Shown here: in pieces, positions 1 through 10,554 of the stretch | How positions within the stretch are numbered: position 1 is the stretch's first letter | Layout of the letters: each line of letters starts with the position of its first letter | NCBI RefSeq assembly: GCF_014269205.2 | Contig: NZ_JABWRY020000001.1 | Span: 434,001 to 498,000, forward strand | Origin: Pseudomonas kermanshahensis | GTDB taxonomy: Bacteria > Pseudomonadota > Gammaproteobacteria > Pseudomonadales > Pseudomonadaceae | DNA length: 64,000 nt | Direction: 5' to 3' | The notes under the pieces: model-generated | What the model saw: only the letters and a program-made list of their open reading frames with translations | Told to the model about the DNA's origin: nothing | Database searches by the model: none | Translations under genes and position numbers: made by a program

Positions 1-699
1 CTCGTAATCGCCCGCGTTGAGCACTTGGGCCCCCAGCAGGTCGGCCACGTCGCGGGTGCGTGGGGCATTCAGCTCGGGCTGATAAGGGATGCAGCCGAGC
101 AGGCGGAAGTCGTTGCCGCGCAGAAGTGGCGAGTGTTCGCGCAGGCGGGTGGCGAAGTCCGCCATGCTTTCGTCGGTGCGCACCTTGTTGAGAATCACCC
201 CGAGCACTTTCGGGTCGCGGGGGCCGCCGAACAGCTGGGCCTGCAGTTCGACGCGGCCGGACAGCTCGCTGAGTACCTCGTTTTCGGGCGCCGAAACCAG
301 TATCACCTCGGCATCCAGGCTCTTGGCCAGGTGCAGGTTGACCCGCGCCGCGTAACTGGCGTGGCGGGTAGGCACCATGCCTTCGACCACGACCACGTCA
401 TTGCCGATGCAGGCTTGCTGGTAGAGGCGGATGATTTCCTCCAGCAACTCGTCCAGCTGGCCATCGCCGAGCATGCGCTCGACGTGGGCCAGGCTCAGCG
501 GCATGGGCGGTTTGATGCCGTGGGTGCGTGCGACCAGTTCGGTGGAGCGTTCCGGGCCGGTGTCACCTGGGTGGGGCTGGGCGATCGGCTTGAAAAAGCC
601 GACCTTCAGGCCTGCGCGCTCAAGGGTGCGCACCAGGCCGAGGCTGATCGACGTCAGGCCGACACCAAAGTCGGTCGGCGCTATGAAAAAAGTTTGCAT
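1..699 (-). CDS. pta: Phosphate acetyltransferase, N-terminal part (cut by window edge)
   Basis: The reading frame begins at an ATG (complement of 697-699) with MQTFFIAPTDFGVGLTSISL and stays open for 233 codons to the left edge, so only the N-terminal third is present. This part matches the P-loop-like, DRTGG-containing regulatory region of the long proteobacterial Pta, which converts acetyl-CoA and phosphate to acetyl phosphate and CoA in the cytoplasm (Pta-AckA pathway). Recognisable pieces are the N-terminal nucleotide-binding-like start, a VVVVEGMVPT stretch near residue 115 and a GVILNKVRTDE stretch near residue 180. The catalytic PTA_PTB domain lies outside the window. The identification rests on this N-terminal domain only. 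ackA is often adjacent in this genus but cannot be seen here. Confidence 0.88.
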   Translation of the reverse strand, partial: MQTFFIAPTDFGVGLTSISLGLVRTLERAGLKVGFFKPIAQPHPGDTGPERSTELVARTHGIKPPMPLSLAHVERMLGDGQLDELLEEIIRLYQQACIGNDVVVVEGMVPTRHASYAARVNLHLAKSLDAEVILVSAPENEVLSELSGRVELQAQLFGGPRDPKVLGVILNKVRTDESMADFATRLREHSPLLRGNDFRLLGCIPYQPELNAPRTRDVADLLGAQVLNAGDYE

Positions 700-731
700 G
701 CGTGCTTCTCGAATTAAAGCGGTGCAAGGAA

Positions 732-1034
732 TCAACGGCCAAGGGTAGCGCTATCGGCTGCCTGTGCACACCAGCCACACGCGAAAGCCTCGCCGATGCG
801 TTGTTGGCGCTGCTCGGCATCGAGCACCCAAGGGCGCGCTTGCCAGGGCGGTTGGTGACGAAGGTGCTGGGTGTGGCCGCACGACAACTCGACCACCCAG
901 TGGCCTTCTTCGTCCTGATGGAAGCCGGTGATCCGACTGATGGGCTGTTCCTCGGCCGAGGCGCGTTCGCAATCGGGCGATGGCTTGGTTACACTTGTCC
1001 GCTCTACATACTTTTGCAAAAGGTCTTGCCCCAT
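732..1034 (-). CDS. DUF3565 family small protein
   Basis: A protein of about 100 aa with the conserved core ISRITGFHQDEEGHWVVELS, then CGHTQHLRHQPPW and a closing CGWC motif. The conserved Cys and His residues suggest metal binding, but the family function is unknown. The frame is open further upstream to 1064. The ATG at 1034 is chosen as the first reasonable start. It overlaps the divergent slyD start codon, so a TTG near residue 6 or a later start is also possible. It lies between pta and the divergent PPIase gene. Confidence 0.7.
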   Translation of the reverse strand: MGQDLLQKYVERTSVTKPSPDCERASAEEQPISRITGFHQDEEGHWVVELSCGHTQHLRHQPPWQARPWVLDAEQRQQRIGEAFACGWCAQAADSATLGR

Positions 1035-1518
1035 GCTGATCGCCGCCAACAAGGCTGTCTCCATCGACTATACCCTGACCAACGACGCCGGGGAGACCAT
1101 CGACAGCTCCGCCGGTGGCGCGCCGCTGGTTTACCTGCACGGTGCCGGCAACATCATCCCGGGCCTGGAAAAGGCCCTGGAAGGCAAGCAGGCCGGTGAC
1201 GAGTTGAACGTTTCCATCGAGCCAGAAGAGGCCTACGGTGAATACCTGGCCGAGCTGGTCAGCACCCTGAACCGCAGCCTGTTCGAAGGCGTCGACGAGC
1301 TGGAAGTCGGCATGCAGTTCCACGCGTCGGCGCCGGATGGCCAGATGCAGATCGTCACCATTCGCGACATCGACGGCGACGACGTCACCGTTGACGGCAA
1401 CCACCCGCTGGCCGGCCAGCGCCTGACCTTCCAGGTCAAGGTTGTCGACGTACGTGACGCCAGCGAAGAAGAAATCGCGCACCGTCACATCCACGGTGAA
1501 GGTGGCCATCACCACTGA
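1033..1518 (+). CDS. slyD: FKBP-type peptidyl-prolyl isomerase, SlyD-like
   Basis: A 161-aa protein. Residues 1-65 begin the FKBP fold (MLIAANKAVSIDYTLTNDAG; GAGNIIPGLEKALEGKQAGD). An insert-in-flap chaperone domain follows at roughly 66-125 (EEAYGEY onward), then the FKBP fold closes. The C-terminus is histidine-rich (HRHIHGEGGHHH), like the nickel-binding tail of SlyD but much shorter than in E. coli. SlyD proteins catalyse prolyl cis-trans isomerisation, assist folding and deliver metal in the cytoplasm. The start is the ATG at 1033 with an AAAAGGTC ribosome site just upstream. A weak sigma-70-like promoter (TTGGTT, then ATACTT) lies at about 985-1012. Some annotations call this a generic FKBP-type PPIase. 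Confidence 0.88.
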   Translation: MLIAANKAVSIDYTLTNDAGETIDSSAGGAPLVYLHGAGNIIPGLEKALEGKQAGDELNVSIEPEEAYGEYLAELVSTLNRSLFEGVDELEVGMQFHASAPDGQMQIVTIRDIDGDDVTVDGNHPLAGQRLTFQVKVVDVRDASEEEIAHRHIHGEGGHHH

Positions 1519-1663
1519 TTTTCTGCGCTAAGCTCAGAGAGTCGCCAGGCGCTCGGGCAAGCCGATTTGCCTTCCCAACGGGAGGCGGACGGCTTGGACG
1601 AGCGCTTTTTTATTGGGCGGATTTCGCCCTGCGGCCATCGGGAACCTGAGAGGGGATTACATC

Positions 1664-2146
1664 ATGAGTGCTTTTCACGACCTGAAATTGGAGGCGCTGA
1701 ACGGCGGGGAACTGCCCCTCGCACCGTTCAAGGGCCAAGTGGTGCTGGTGGTCAATGTTGCCTCCAAGTGTGGCCTGACGCCGCAATACGCTTCGCTGGA
1801 GACGCTGCATCAGCAATTCAAGGGCAAAGGCTTCAGCGTTTTGGGGCTGCCGTGCAACCAGTTTGCCGGCCAGGAGCCCGGCAGCGAGAAAGAGATCCAG
1901 GAGTTCTGCAGCCTCAACTATGGTGTCAGCTTCCCGCTGGGCGCCAAGCTTGAGGTCAACGGGGCGCACCGCCATTCGCTGTATCGCCTGCTGGCGGGGG
2001 AAGGTGCTGAGTTCCCAGGCGACATCACCTGGAACTTCGAAAAGTTTCTGGTGGGCAAGGATGGGCGCGTGCTGGCGCGTTTCTCGCCGCGCACTGCGCC
2101 GGATGATCCAGCCGTGGTTCAGGCCATCGAGAAGGCGCTGGGCTGA
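1664..2146 (+). CDS. Glutathione peroxidase family protein
   Basis: A 160-aa thioredoxin-fold peroxidase. The peroxidatic cysteine is Cys36 in NVASKCGLTPQY. The second family motif LGLPCNQFAGQEPG follows near residue 60 (Cys64, Gln70), and WNFEKFLV supplies the Trp/Asn of the catalytic tetrad near residue 125. There is no selenocysteine. Bacterial members of this type usually reduce peroxides and lipid hydroperoxides, often with thioredoxin rather than glutathione as donor. The ATG at 1664 follows an AGAGGGG ribosome site, and upstream in-frame codons lack one. The gene ends 27 bp before the convergent glycosyltransferase. Confidence 0.9.
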   Translation: MSAFHDLKLEALNGGELPLAPFKGQVVLVVNVASKCGLTPQYASLETLHQQFKGKGFSVLGLPCNQFAGQEPGSEKEIQEFCSLNYGVSFPLGAKLEVNGAHRHSLYRLLAGEGAEFPGDITWNFEKFLVGKDGRVLARFSPRTAPDDPAVVQAIEKALG

Positions 2147-2162
2147 AACATGGGCGCGCGCG

Positions 2163-2181
2163 GCGGCTGAAGGTCAGCCGC
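2163..2181. terminator. Hairpin at the 3' junction of two convergent genes
   Basis: A perfect 8-bp inverted repeat (GCGGCTGA / TCAGCCGC, loop AGG) sits between the peroxidase stop and the stop codon of the convergent glycosyltransferase, partly overlapping the latter. No T-tract follows on either strand, so intrinsic termination is only a guess. Confidence 0.3.
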
Positions 2182-3391
2182 GATGCGCTGTCGAACCTGG
2201 CTTGATCGCCAGTGCAGCACCTGAAGCTTTTTGCGTGTCGCCTGTGCGTTGTTTGCAGGCACTGTACAGGTAGGTTTCGAACTGCTCGACAATCGCCGGC
2301 CAGCCCTGACGGCTGGCGTGCTGCCGTGCGTTCAGGCGCACCCGGCGCAGGGTTTCTTCCTCTTCCAGTAGCCAGCAAGCGGCATCGATGAAGGCCGCCT
2401 GGTCGCCGGGCATCGCCAACGCACCGCTATGGCCATGCCGAATGTGCTGGGCAGCCGCTGCCTCATCATAGGCGACCACCGCCAAGCCTGAGGCCATGCC
2501 TTCGAGCACCACGTTGCCAAAGGTTTCGGTCAGGCTCGGGAACAGGAACAGGTCACCGCTGGCATAGTGCTCGGCCAGCAACTCGCCCCGCTGGGCACCA
2601 CAGAACACGGCATCAGGCACTTGCTGCTGCAAGGTGGCGCGCTGTGGGCCGTCACCGACCACGATCAGGCGCAAGCGCTTGTGTGGATAAGTCTTCTGCA
2701 GGGCATCCAGGCACGGTCGCAGTACCCCTAGGTTTTTTTCCGCTGCCAGCCGGCCGACATGCAGCACGGCGATATCGTCCGGCCCGATCCCCCAGCTTTC
2801 GCGCAACGCCTGGCTGCGCCGGGCCGGGTTGAACAGGCAGGCGTCGACGCCACGGGCCAACAGGTCCAGGCGCTCGAAACCACGACGCTCCAGCTCCAGG
2901 CGCTGGCTGACGCTGGGCACCAGGGTGACTGCCGTGCGGCGATGGAACCAGCGCAGGTAATGGGTGAGCAGGCGTGCCAGCAAGCCCAAGCCATACTGGC
3001 CGGAATACTGCGGGAAGTTGGTATGGAACCCGCTGACCACCGGCACCCCCAGGCGCCGTGCCGCACGCAATGCGCTCAACCCCAAAGGCCCCTCGGTGGC
3101 GATGTACAGCACGTCCGGTCGCTGCCTGCGCCAACGGCGCAACAGCCGGTGCATCGACACTTCGCCCCATTGCAGGCCGGGGTAGCCGGGCAAGGCCCAA
3201 CCGCGGCACAGCATCAGCTGCTGATCGTTGTGCACAGGCTCCTCGCCGGCTTGGCGGGGGCGGACGATCTCGATGTCATGCCCGCGTTGGCGCAACCCTT
3301 CGCTGAGGCGGCCAAGGGTGTTGGCGACACCATTGATCTCGGGGGGGAAGGTTTCGCTGACGAGGGTGATACGTAGGGCGGGTGTATTCAT
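2174..3391 (-). CDS. GT4-family glycosyltransferase
   Basis: A 405-aa GT-B glycosyltransferase. The N-terminal domain starts ITLVSETFPPEINGVANTLG, carries the glycine-rich acceptor loop and has SGFHTNFPQYS near residue 120. The C-terminal GT1 domain includes LHVGRLAAEKNLGVL, VVGDGPQR and the nucleotide-sugar motif FLFPSLTETFGNVVLEGMAS near residue 305. It resembles the mannosyl/glucosyltransferases that modify lipids, such as the SQD2-like and Agt types. The acceptor cannot be told from sequence. A 7+4+7+4+7 array resembling a Pho box lies about 35-63 bp upstream on the same strand. If that is real, it would fit a role in glycolipid synthesis under phosphate limitation. It is transcribed divergently from the PAS chemotaxis gene. 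Confidence 0.85.
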   Translation of the reverse strand: MNTPALRITLVSETFPPEINGVANTLGRLSEGLRQRGHDIEIVRPRQAGEEPVHNDQQLMLCRGWALPGYPGLQWGEVSMHRLLRRWRRQRPDVLYIATEGPLGLSALRAARRLGVPVVSGFHTNFPQYSGQYGLGLLARLLTHYLRWFHRRTAVTLVPSVSQRLELERRGFERLDLLARGVDACLFNPARRSQALRESWGIGPDDIAVLHVGRLAAEKNLGVLRPCLDALQKTYPHKRLRLIVVGDGPQRATLQQQVPDAVFCGAQRGELLAEHYASGDLFLFPSLTETFGNVVLEGMASGLAVVAYDEAAAAQHIRHGHSGALAMPGDQAAFIDAACWLLEEEETLRRVRLNARQHASRQGWPAIVEQFETYLYSACKQRTGDTQKASGAALAIKPGSTAHRG

Positions 3392-3425
3392 GACAAAAAG
3401 TTTCCGCTCGCATCATTGCGCCGAT

Positions 3426-3454
3426 GTGACGGCCTTGTGACGTACAAATGACGC
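3426..3454 (-). promoter_or_regulatory. Pho-box-like triple direct repeat (candidate PhoB site)
   Basis: On the minus strand three heptamers, GCGTCAT, ACGTCAC and CCGTCAC, are each separated by 4 bp, giving an exact 11-bp period (plus-strand starts 3426, 3437, 3448). The PhoB consensus is tandem CTGTCAT heptamers with 4-bp spacers, so the geometry matches fully and each heptamer matches at about 5 of 7 positions. The direction fits control of the leftward glycosyltransferase. The identification is inferred from pattern only. Confidence 0.4.
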
Positions 3455-3501
3455 CTGATTGCCGGCTGTTTCAATTGTGTGAATATTTGCGTGGGCGGCG
3501 C

Positions 3502-3529
3502 TCAAGAACCTAGCAGTGGCAGCCGATGA
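3502..3529 (+). promoter_or_regulatory. Possible sigma-28 (FliA) promoter of the PAS-MCP gene
   Basis: TCAAG, then GCCGATGA, with 16 bp between TCAA and GCCGAT. This resembles the FliA consensus TAAA-N15-GCCGATAA but has one extra base in the spacer and imperfect ends. It lies 41 bp before the ATG of a chemotaxis transducer, the usual class of FliA target. Confidence 0.45.
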
Positions 3530-3569
3530 AGATGCATTCGATTACGTGCTGCGCTCCAGGAGAGCGGTA

Positions 3570-4886
3570 ATGTTCAACAACAAGCTCAAGCAAGAAATCC
3601 AGCAATTGCGCGAAGACCTGCTGTCGGTCGAACAGGTCAAGTGCAGCCTCGACAGCGAGATGCTGGTGCTCCAACTCGACCCCCAGGGACGGATCGAGAT
3701 GGTCAACGGCAACTTCGAGAGCGAGATGCTCTACCGTGCCGACCAATTGCTTGGACGCAAACTCGAGGACATTGTCCCGGCCCACGTGAAGTCGCTCGAC
3801 TTCTACCAACGCATGAAAAGCGCGATCAGCCGGGGCGAGCACCTCAACGGGGCGTTCCGCCTGCTGCGCGGCAATGGCCAGGAAGCCTGGTTGCGCTCGA
3901 TTCTGCAGCCGGTCAAGAACAGCGAAGGGCGCATCAAGTATTTCACCCTGCACTCGAGCGACCTCACCCGCACCATCGAGACCTCCCGTGAGCACGAAAG
4001 CCTGATCAAGGCCCTGATGCGCTCTACCGCAGTCATCGAATTTGGCCTTGATGGCACCATCCTTACCGCCAACGAACGGTTTCTGACGTCGGTCGGTTAT
4101 CGCCTAGAACAGATCCGCGGCAAGCATCACCGTATTTTCTGCGAACCCGAAGAGGCCAATTCGTCGGGTTATCAGGCGTTCTGGGACAAGCTGCGCCGTG
4201 GCGAATACGTGGCTGAGCGCTTCAAGCGTATCGATGCCCATGGTCGGGTAATCTGGCTGGAAGCGTCCTACAACCCGATCTTCGACGCCCATGATGTGCT
4301 GTACAAAGTGGTCAAGTTCGCCACCGTGATAACCGACCAGGTCAACCAGGAGCAGGCGGTTGCCGAGGCGGCGGACATCGCCTTCAACACCTCGCTGAGC
4401 ACTGACGCCAGTGCGCGCAAGGCCACCGACGTAGTCACGCAGACGGTAAACGTCATGCGTGGCCTGGAGTCGTCGATGCAAGAGGCCGCCGAGGGCATTC
4501 AGGCGTTGGACACCCAGTCGCGGGTGATCGGCTCGATCATCAAGACCATCAGTGACATTGCCGGGCAGACCAACTTGCTGGCGCTCAACGCTGCCATCGA
4601 GGCGGCCCGGGCGGGCGAGCAGGGGCGTGGTTTTGCCGTGGTCGCCGACGAAGTGCGCCAGCTGGCCTCGCGTACCAGCACGGCCACCGAGGAGATTGCT
4701 CGGGTGGTGCAGCAGAACGAGCAATTGGCCCAGGCTGCGGTGGCGATCATCGACACCAGCAAGCGTCAGGCTGAGCAGGGGCTGTCGTTGGCCGATGAAA
4801 CCGGCAACGTGATCGTCGAAATCCAGGAGGGGGCGAAGCGAGTGGTGGATGTAGTGGGGCAGTTTTCCAGCCGGCTCGGTCAATGA
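3570..4886 (+). CDS. Soluble double-PAS methyl-accepting chemotaxis protein (BdlA-like)
   Basis: A 438-aa protein without signal peptide or membrane segments. A short coiled N-terminus ([16 protein letters not shown]) is followed by PAS 1 at about residues 25-135, PAS 2 at about 145-255 ([20 protein letters not shown]) and a shortened MCP signalling domain whose hairpin tip ([20 protein letters not shown]) is near residue 330-365. There is no HAMP domain. The architecture matches BdlA of P. aeruginosa and other cytosolic PAS-PAS transducers that sense redox or energy state and affect chemotaxis or biofilm dispersal. The ligand is unknown. The ATG at 3570 is preferred over the GTG at 3516 because CAGGAGAG precedes it at good spacing. 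A FliA-like promoter lies upstream. Confidence 0.88.
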   Translation: MFNNKLKQEIQQLREDLLSVEQVKCSLDSEMLVLQLDPQGRIEMVNGNFESEMLYRADQLLGRKLEDIVPAHVKSLDFYQRMKSAISRGEHLNGAFRLLRGNGQEAWLRSILQPVKNSEGRIKYFTLHSSDLTRTIETSREHESLIKALMRSTAVIEFGLDGTILTANERFLTSVGYRLEQIRGKHHRIFCEPEEANSSGYQAFWDKLRRGEYVAERFKRIDAHGRVIWLEASYNPIFDAHDVLYKVVKFATVITDQVNQEQAVAEAADIAFNTSLSTDASARKATDVVTQTVNVMRGLESSMQEAAEGIQALDTQSRVIGSIIKTISDIAGQTNLLALNAAIEAARAGEQGRGFAVVADEVRQLASRTSTATEEIARVVQQNEQLAQAAVAIIDTSKRQAEQGLSLADETGNVIVEIQEGAKRVVDVVGQFSSRLGQ

Positions 4887-4888
4887 CG

Positions 4889-4981
4889 GTGGGAGCAGCC
4901 TTGTGCTGCGAAGCGGCCAGTACTAGCCACAGATAGGTATTGTTCAGTACTGGCCTCTTCGCAGCGCAAGGCTGCTCCTAC
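4889..4981. repeat. Inverted REP pair (type 1)
   Basis: Two facing copies of a REP-like arm: GGGAGCAGCCTTGTGCTGCG on the left and its complement GCAGCGCAAGGCTGCTCC on the right, about 25 bp apart. The same arm recurs near 11972, 14191, 21926 and 35191, always outside genes. Here it separates the PAS-MCP gene from cysZ, whose stops converge. It may help end transcription or protect the mRNA 3' end. Confidence 0.85.
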
Positions 4982-4999
4982 ACAGGGCTGCGCTTGGAT

Positions 5000-5728
5000 T
5001 TAGTCGCGTTCACGCACCCAGAACAACGTAGCCCCCGCCACCGCGGCCGGCATCATCAGTACGTTCACCACCGGCACCATCAGCGCCAGGTAGGTGATGC
5101 CGCCAAAGCCCAGCGATTGCCAGCGCTTCTGGCGCAACCAGGCCAGCATGTCCTGCCAGCTCATCTTGTTGTTGTCCGCCGGGTAGTCGATGTACTGGAT
5201 AGCCATCATCCACACACCAAAGATCAGCCATAGCGGCGCGGCGACCACGTTGACCACCGGGATCAGCGACAGGATGAACAGGCCGATGGCCCGTGGCAGG
5301 AAGTAGCCCAGCTTGCGCATCTCGCGGCCAAAGGTACGCGGCACCATGGCCACCAGCTCGGCCCAGCTGAAGGCAGGGAAGTTGTCTTGGCCGCGCACCA
5401 CCACTTCGACCTTCTCGGCCAGAAAACCGTTGAACGGCGCCGCAATGACGTTGGCCACCAGGGTGAAGGTGAAGAACACCATCAGCACCACCAAGGCGAC
5501 GAACAGTGGCCACAGAATGTAGGTGAGGAAGCTCAACCAGCTGGGCAGGGTTGGCATCAGGGCGTCGACCCAGACACTGAACTGATGGCCGGCAAAGTAG
5601 ATCAGGCCACCAAACAGCAGCAGGTTGACCGCCAGGGGCAACAGCACGAACAACCGCAGGTTCGGGCTCAGCACCAGTTTCAGGCCTTCGCGCAGGTACT
5701 GGGGGCCAGAGAGGACAGGGGCTTGCAT
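5000..5728 (-). CDS. cysZ: Sulfate transporter CysZ
   Basis: A 242-aa inner-membrane protein of the CysZ/EI24 family, which imports sulfate for cysteine synthesis. The N-terminus is typical ([20 protein letters not shown]). Hydrophobic segments lie at about residues 27-47, 70-95, 145-175 and 205-230, with the family motif [16 protein letters not shown] between the second and third. The length is normal. It is divergent from trxB, with a 329-bp shared upstream region. Confidence 0.92.
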   Translation of the reverse strand: MQAPVLSGPQYLREGLKLVLSPNLRLFVLLPLAVNLLLFGGLIYFAGHQFSVWVDALMPTLPSWLSFLTYILWPLFVALVVLMVFFTFTLVANVIAAPFNGFLAEKVEVVVRGQDNFPAFSWAELVAMVPRTFGREMRKLGYFLPRAIGLFILSLIPVVNVVAAPLWLIFGVWMMAIQYIDYPADNNKMSWQDMLAWLRQKRWQSLGFGGITYLALMVPVVNVLMMPAAVAGATLFWVRERD

Positions 5729-7020
<1,292 letters not shown>

Positions 7021-7030
7021 TCCACGCCCG

Positions 7031-7061
7031 AAAAAAAACCGGCCATCTGGCCGGTTTTTTT
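7031..7061. terminator. Rho-independent terminator, bidirectional
   Basis: AACCGGCC-ATCT-GGCCGGTT forms a perfect 8-bp stem flanked by an A-run on the left and a T-run on the right. It can therefore stop trxB transcription rightward and nadC transcription leftward. Confidence 0.93.
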
Positions 7062-7086
7062 ATGCCTGAGATCTGCTGCGCCTGTG

Positions 7087-7183
7087 CGGGCCTCTTCGCG
7101 GGTAAACCCGCTCCCACAGGGGGCGCACATCACTCAAGCCTGCGGTGATCCTGTGGGAGCGGGTTTACCCGCGAAGAGGGCGG
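7087..7183. repeat. Inverted REP pair (type 2)
   Basis: Facing arms containing CTTCGCGGGTAAACCCGCTC and the complement GAGCGGGTTTACCCGCGAAG, each with an internal GCGGGT/ACCCGC palindrome. The core differs from the REP pairs near 4889 or 14191. It lies between trxB and the convergent nadC. Confidence 0.85.
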
Positions 7184-7201
7184 TACAGGCACCGCGTCCT
7201 C

Positions 7202-8065
<864 letters not shown>

Positions 8066-8291
8066 CTAGATGCCCGCGATTATAGGGCAGGGGAGCGGTG
8101 TGTACAGGGCCATGGCCGGTGACCTTTGGTCGGCCCGTCTGAGCATCTGGCCGAATACAGGGTCATTTCCCAGCAAGCGAAACGGCGCTGGCAGCTGTTC
8201 GTTTTTTTGCCGATAATAGTGACCAGTATTTGGCGTCATAGCTTTGACGATTCGTTGCCCGTGGGGCAAGCAAGCCTGCAAGGAGTTAGGG

Positions 8292-10466
8292 ATGCATAAA
8301 GAAGGCAAGGTGGTGCCCCTGGCGGCAGCCATCGACCGAGGGGCGCGCACGCCTCTGCCTTGCCTTCCGGTATTGCTCCTGCAAGTGCGCGACAAGGCCG
8401 CGCTGCAATTGCGCCAAGGCCTGCAGGCCTTGTTCGACAACACCGACGTCACCCTCTTCGAGATGGCCGACAAGGCCGCTGAGCGCTGCGACCAGAGCCT
8501 GTATTTCGAAGCGATGCGCGACGTGCGCCTGAAGCGCAAGAGCATCGAGCGCGGTTTTCTCGACACCTTCCATCACACCTTCGCCAGCCTCGGCCGGGCA
8601 GACCCTCTGGGCGGCCTGGGTGAAGCGCAGGGTTCAGGCAACAAGGCGCAGCGCGAGCGTGCATCCGCCATCGACGGCATGGTCGCGCGGGTGCTCTCGC
8701 GAGACGGCCTTGCCCTGCAGCAACTGGGTTTGCGCTTGCAGGCATTGCTCGATCGCCCGGTGGGCGAGCAGCAAAACCCCGTGGGCCCCGCTGCGCTGTG
8801 CGGCTATTTCCTCGAAGCGGGCCGCAACCTAGGGGTCGGGCTGCGGGTCAAGCTGATCCTCTTGAAGCTGTTTGAACGCTACGTGTTGCGTGATGTGGAG
8901 GTGCTCTACGCAGAGGCTAACCAGTTGCTGGCCGCGGCCGGTGTGCTGCCCGAGCTGCAGCCTGCGCCACGTCGGCGCGCCGAGGATCGGTGCCTGAGCG
9001 CCGGGCGCCTGCCGTCCAGCCTGGAGGCGCAAGGGGCGCTGGGTGCGGACAGTGCCGGGCAAGCGTATTTTGCTTCACTGCAAACGCTTCTGGCCCCCGC
9101 GCGTGGGCAAATCGCGCCGCGTTTGCAGCGGGTGGCTGCTGCCCAGCCGATCAGCACCGCCGACCTGCTGCGCCTGCTTTCGCACCTGCAGCACTATGTG
9201 CCCGCCACGCAGGCGGCGGATGACTTCGCGCTAGGCCAGCAGCTGGAACAACTGTTGTTGCGCGTCAGTGTGCGCAGTGGCACGCGTCGGCGCATCGCCA
9301 CGGCCGATGAAGACATGATCAACCTGATCGGCCTGCTGTTCGATTTCATCCACAACGACGACAACTTACCCGCCAGCCTACGGGCATTGATCGCGCGTTT
9401 GCACATCCCGCTGCTCAAGGTCGCGCTGCTCGACAAGGGGCTGTTCAGCCGCGCCAGCCACCCGGCTCGGCGCTTGCTCAACGAGATCGCGGGTGCCGCG
9501 ATCGGTTGGCAGAGCAGCGCCGAAGGCCTGCGCGACAGTTTGCATGTACGGGTGGAACGTATCGTTCAGCGTCTGCTCAACGACTTCACCGATGACGCCT
9601 GCCTGTTCGCTGAACTGCTCGACGAGTTTCTCGCCTTCAGCCAGGACGAGCGGCGCCGCAACGAGTTACTCGAACAGCGTACCCGCGACGCCGAAGAGGG
9701 CCGGGCGCGTACCCTGCAGGCCCGCCAGCAGGTGCAGCAGGTGCTCAACCAGCGTCTGCGCGGGCGGGTGCTGCCGCACGTGGTGGTGCAGATGCTGGTG
9801 CAGGGCTGGAGCCAGGTGCTGCTGCTGGCGTGGCTCAAGCAGGGCGAAGGGTCCGAGGCATGGCGCAACGGCCTGGCCACCCTGGACACGCTGCTCGCCA
9901 GTATCGCCCCGCACCACGACCCGCAGGCCTGTCAGCAACTGCTGCAACAGGTGCCTGGCCTGCTCAAGGCCTTGCGCGAAGGCCTGGCAGGCGTGGCGCT
10001 GGACTCCACCGCCACCCGTGACTTCTTCCAGCAGCTTGAGCAATTGCACCTGCGCGCCTGCTCGGCGTCCGAAGGGCACAGGGCCGATGGCCCGCCCGTG
10101 CTGGACGAGGTGCTGGTGGACGAGGACATTGTGCTGGCCCTTGCCGAAGAGCCCGCCTGCGCCCCCCTGCACCTTGTCGACGGCAATGCCTCGGCATTGC
10201 GCCAGGTGCAGCGCCTGCGTATCGGCAGCTGGGTCGAGGTGTTCGATGAAGAGGACCCATTGCGCTGCAAGCTGGTGGCACGCATCGACAGCAACGATCG
10301 GCTGGTATTCGCCAATCGCACGGGCATGAAAGTGCGTGAGTGGAACAGCGGCAGCCTCGCCCAGGCGCTGCACCGGGGAGAGGTGCGGGTGCTCGATGAC
10401 GGCGCGCTGTTCGAGCGGGCGCTGGAGTCGGTGCTCGAAGGGCTGCGGCAACAGCAGGTCCATTGA
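8292..10466 (+). CDS. DUF1631 family protein
   Basis: A 724-aa protein covered by the DUF1631 family, which is found in Pseudomonas and related bacteria and has no established biochemical role. It is largely helical and hydrophilic, with no signal peptide or membrane span. The N-terminus has LQLRQGLQALFDNTDVTLFE and the centre has MINLIGLLFDFIHNDDNLP. The C-terminal 90 residues (GSWVEVFDEEDPLRCKLVAR, LVFANRTGMKV) look like a PilZ-like beta domain, suggesting but not proving nucleotide binding. The ATG at 8292 follows AAGGAGTT. It stands alone, followed 88 bp later by ampD. Confidence 0.85.
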   Translation: MHKEGKVVPLAAAIDRGARTPLPCLPVLLLQVRDKAALQLRQGLQALFDNTDVTLFEMADKAAERCDQSLYFEAMRDVRLKRKSIERGFLDTFHHTFASLGRADPLGGLGEAQGSGNKAQRERASAIDGMVARVLSRDGLALQQLGLRLQALLDRPVGEQQNPVGPAALCGYFLEAGRNLGVGLRVKLILLKLFERYVLRDVEVLYAEANQLLAAAGVLPELQPAPRRRAEDRCLSAGRLPSSLEAQGALGADSAGQAYFASLQTLLAPARGQIAPRLQRVAAAQPISTADLLRLLSHLQHYVPATQAADDFALGQQLEQLLLRVSVRSGTRRRIATADEDMINLIGLLFDFIHNDDNLPASLRALIARLHIPLLKVALLDKGLFSRASHPARRLLNEIAGAAIGWQSSAEGLRDSLHVRVERIVQRLLNDFTDDACLFAELLDEFLAFSQDERRRNELLEQRTRDAEEGRARTLQARQQVQQVLNQRLRGRVLPHVVVQMLVQGWSQVLLLAWLKQGEGSEAWRNGLATLDTLLASIAPHHDPQACQQLLQQVPGLLKALREGLAGVALDSTATRDFFQQLEQLHLRACSASEGHRADGPPVLDEVLVDEDIVLALAEEPACAPLHLVDGNASALRQVQRLRIGSWVEVFDEEDPLRCKLVARIDSNDRLVFANRTGMKVREWNSGSLAQALHRGEVRVLDDGALFERALESVLEGLRQQQVH

Positions 10467-10554
10467 GTCATCATTACAATGATTCACATGCAAACGGCCG
10501 CGGACGCAGGGCATACTGCTGCCCTGTACCCGGCGTTTTTTCAGGATCTGCCCC

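Noticed and set aside
1568-1612. Terminator after slyD
   Set aside because: A short CCTTCCC/GGGAGG stem is present, but the T-run is about 20 bp away, so it does not make an intrinsic terminator.
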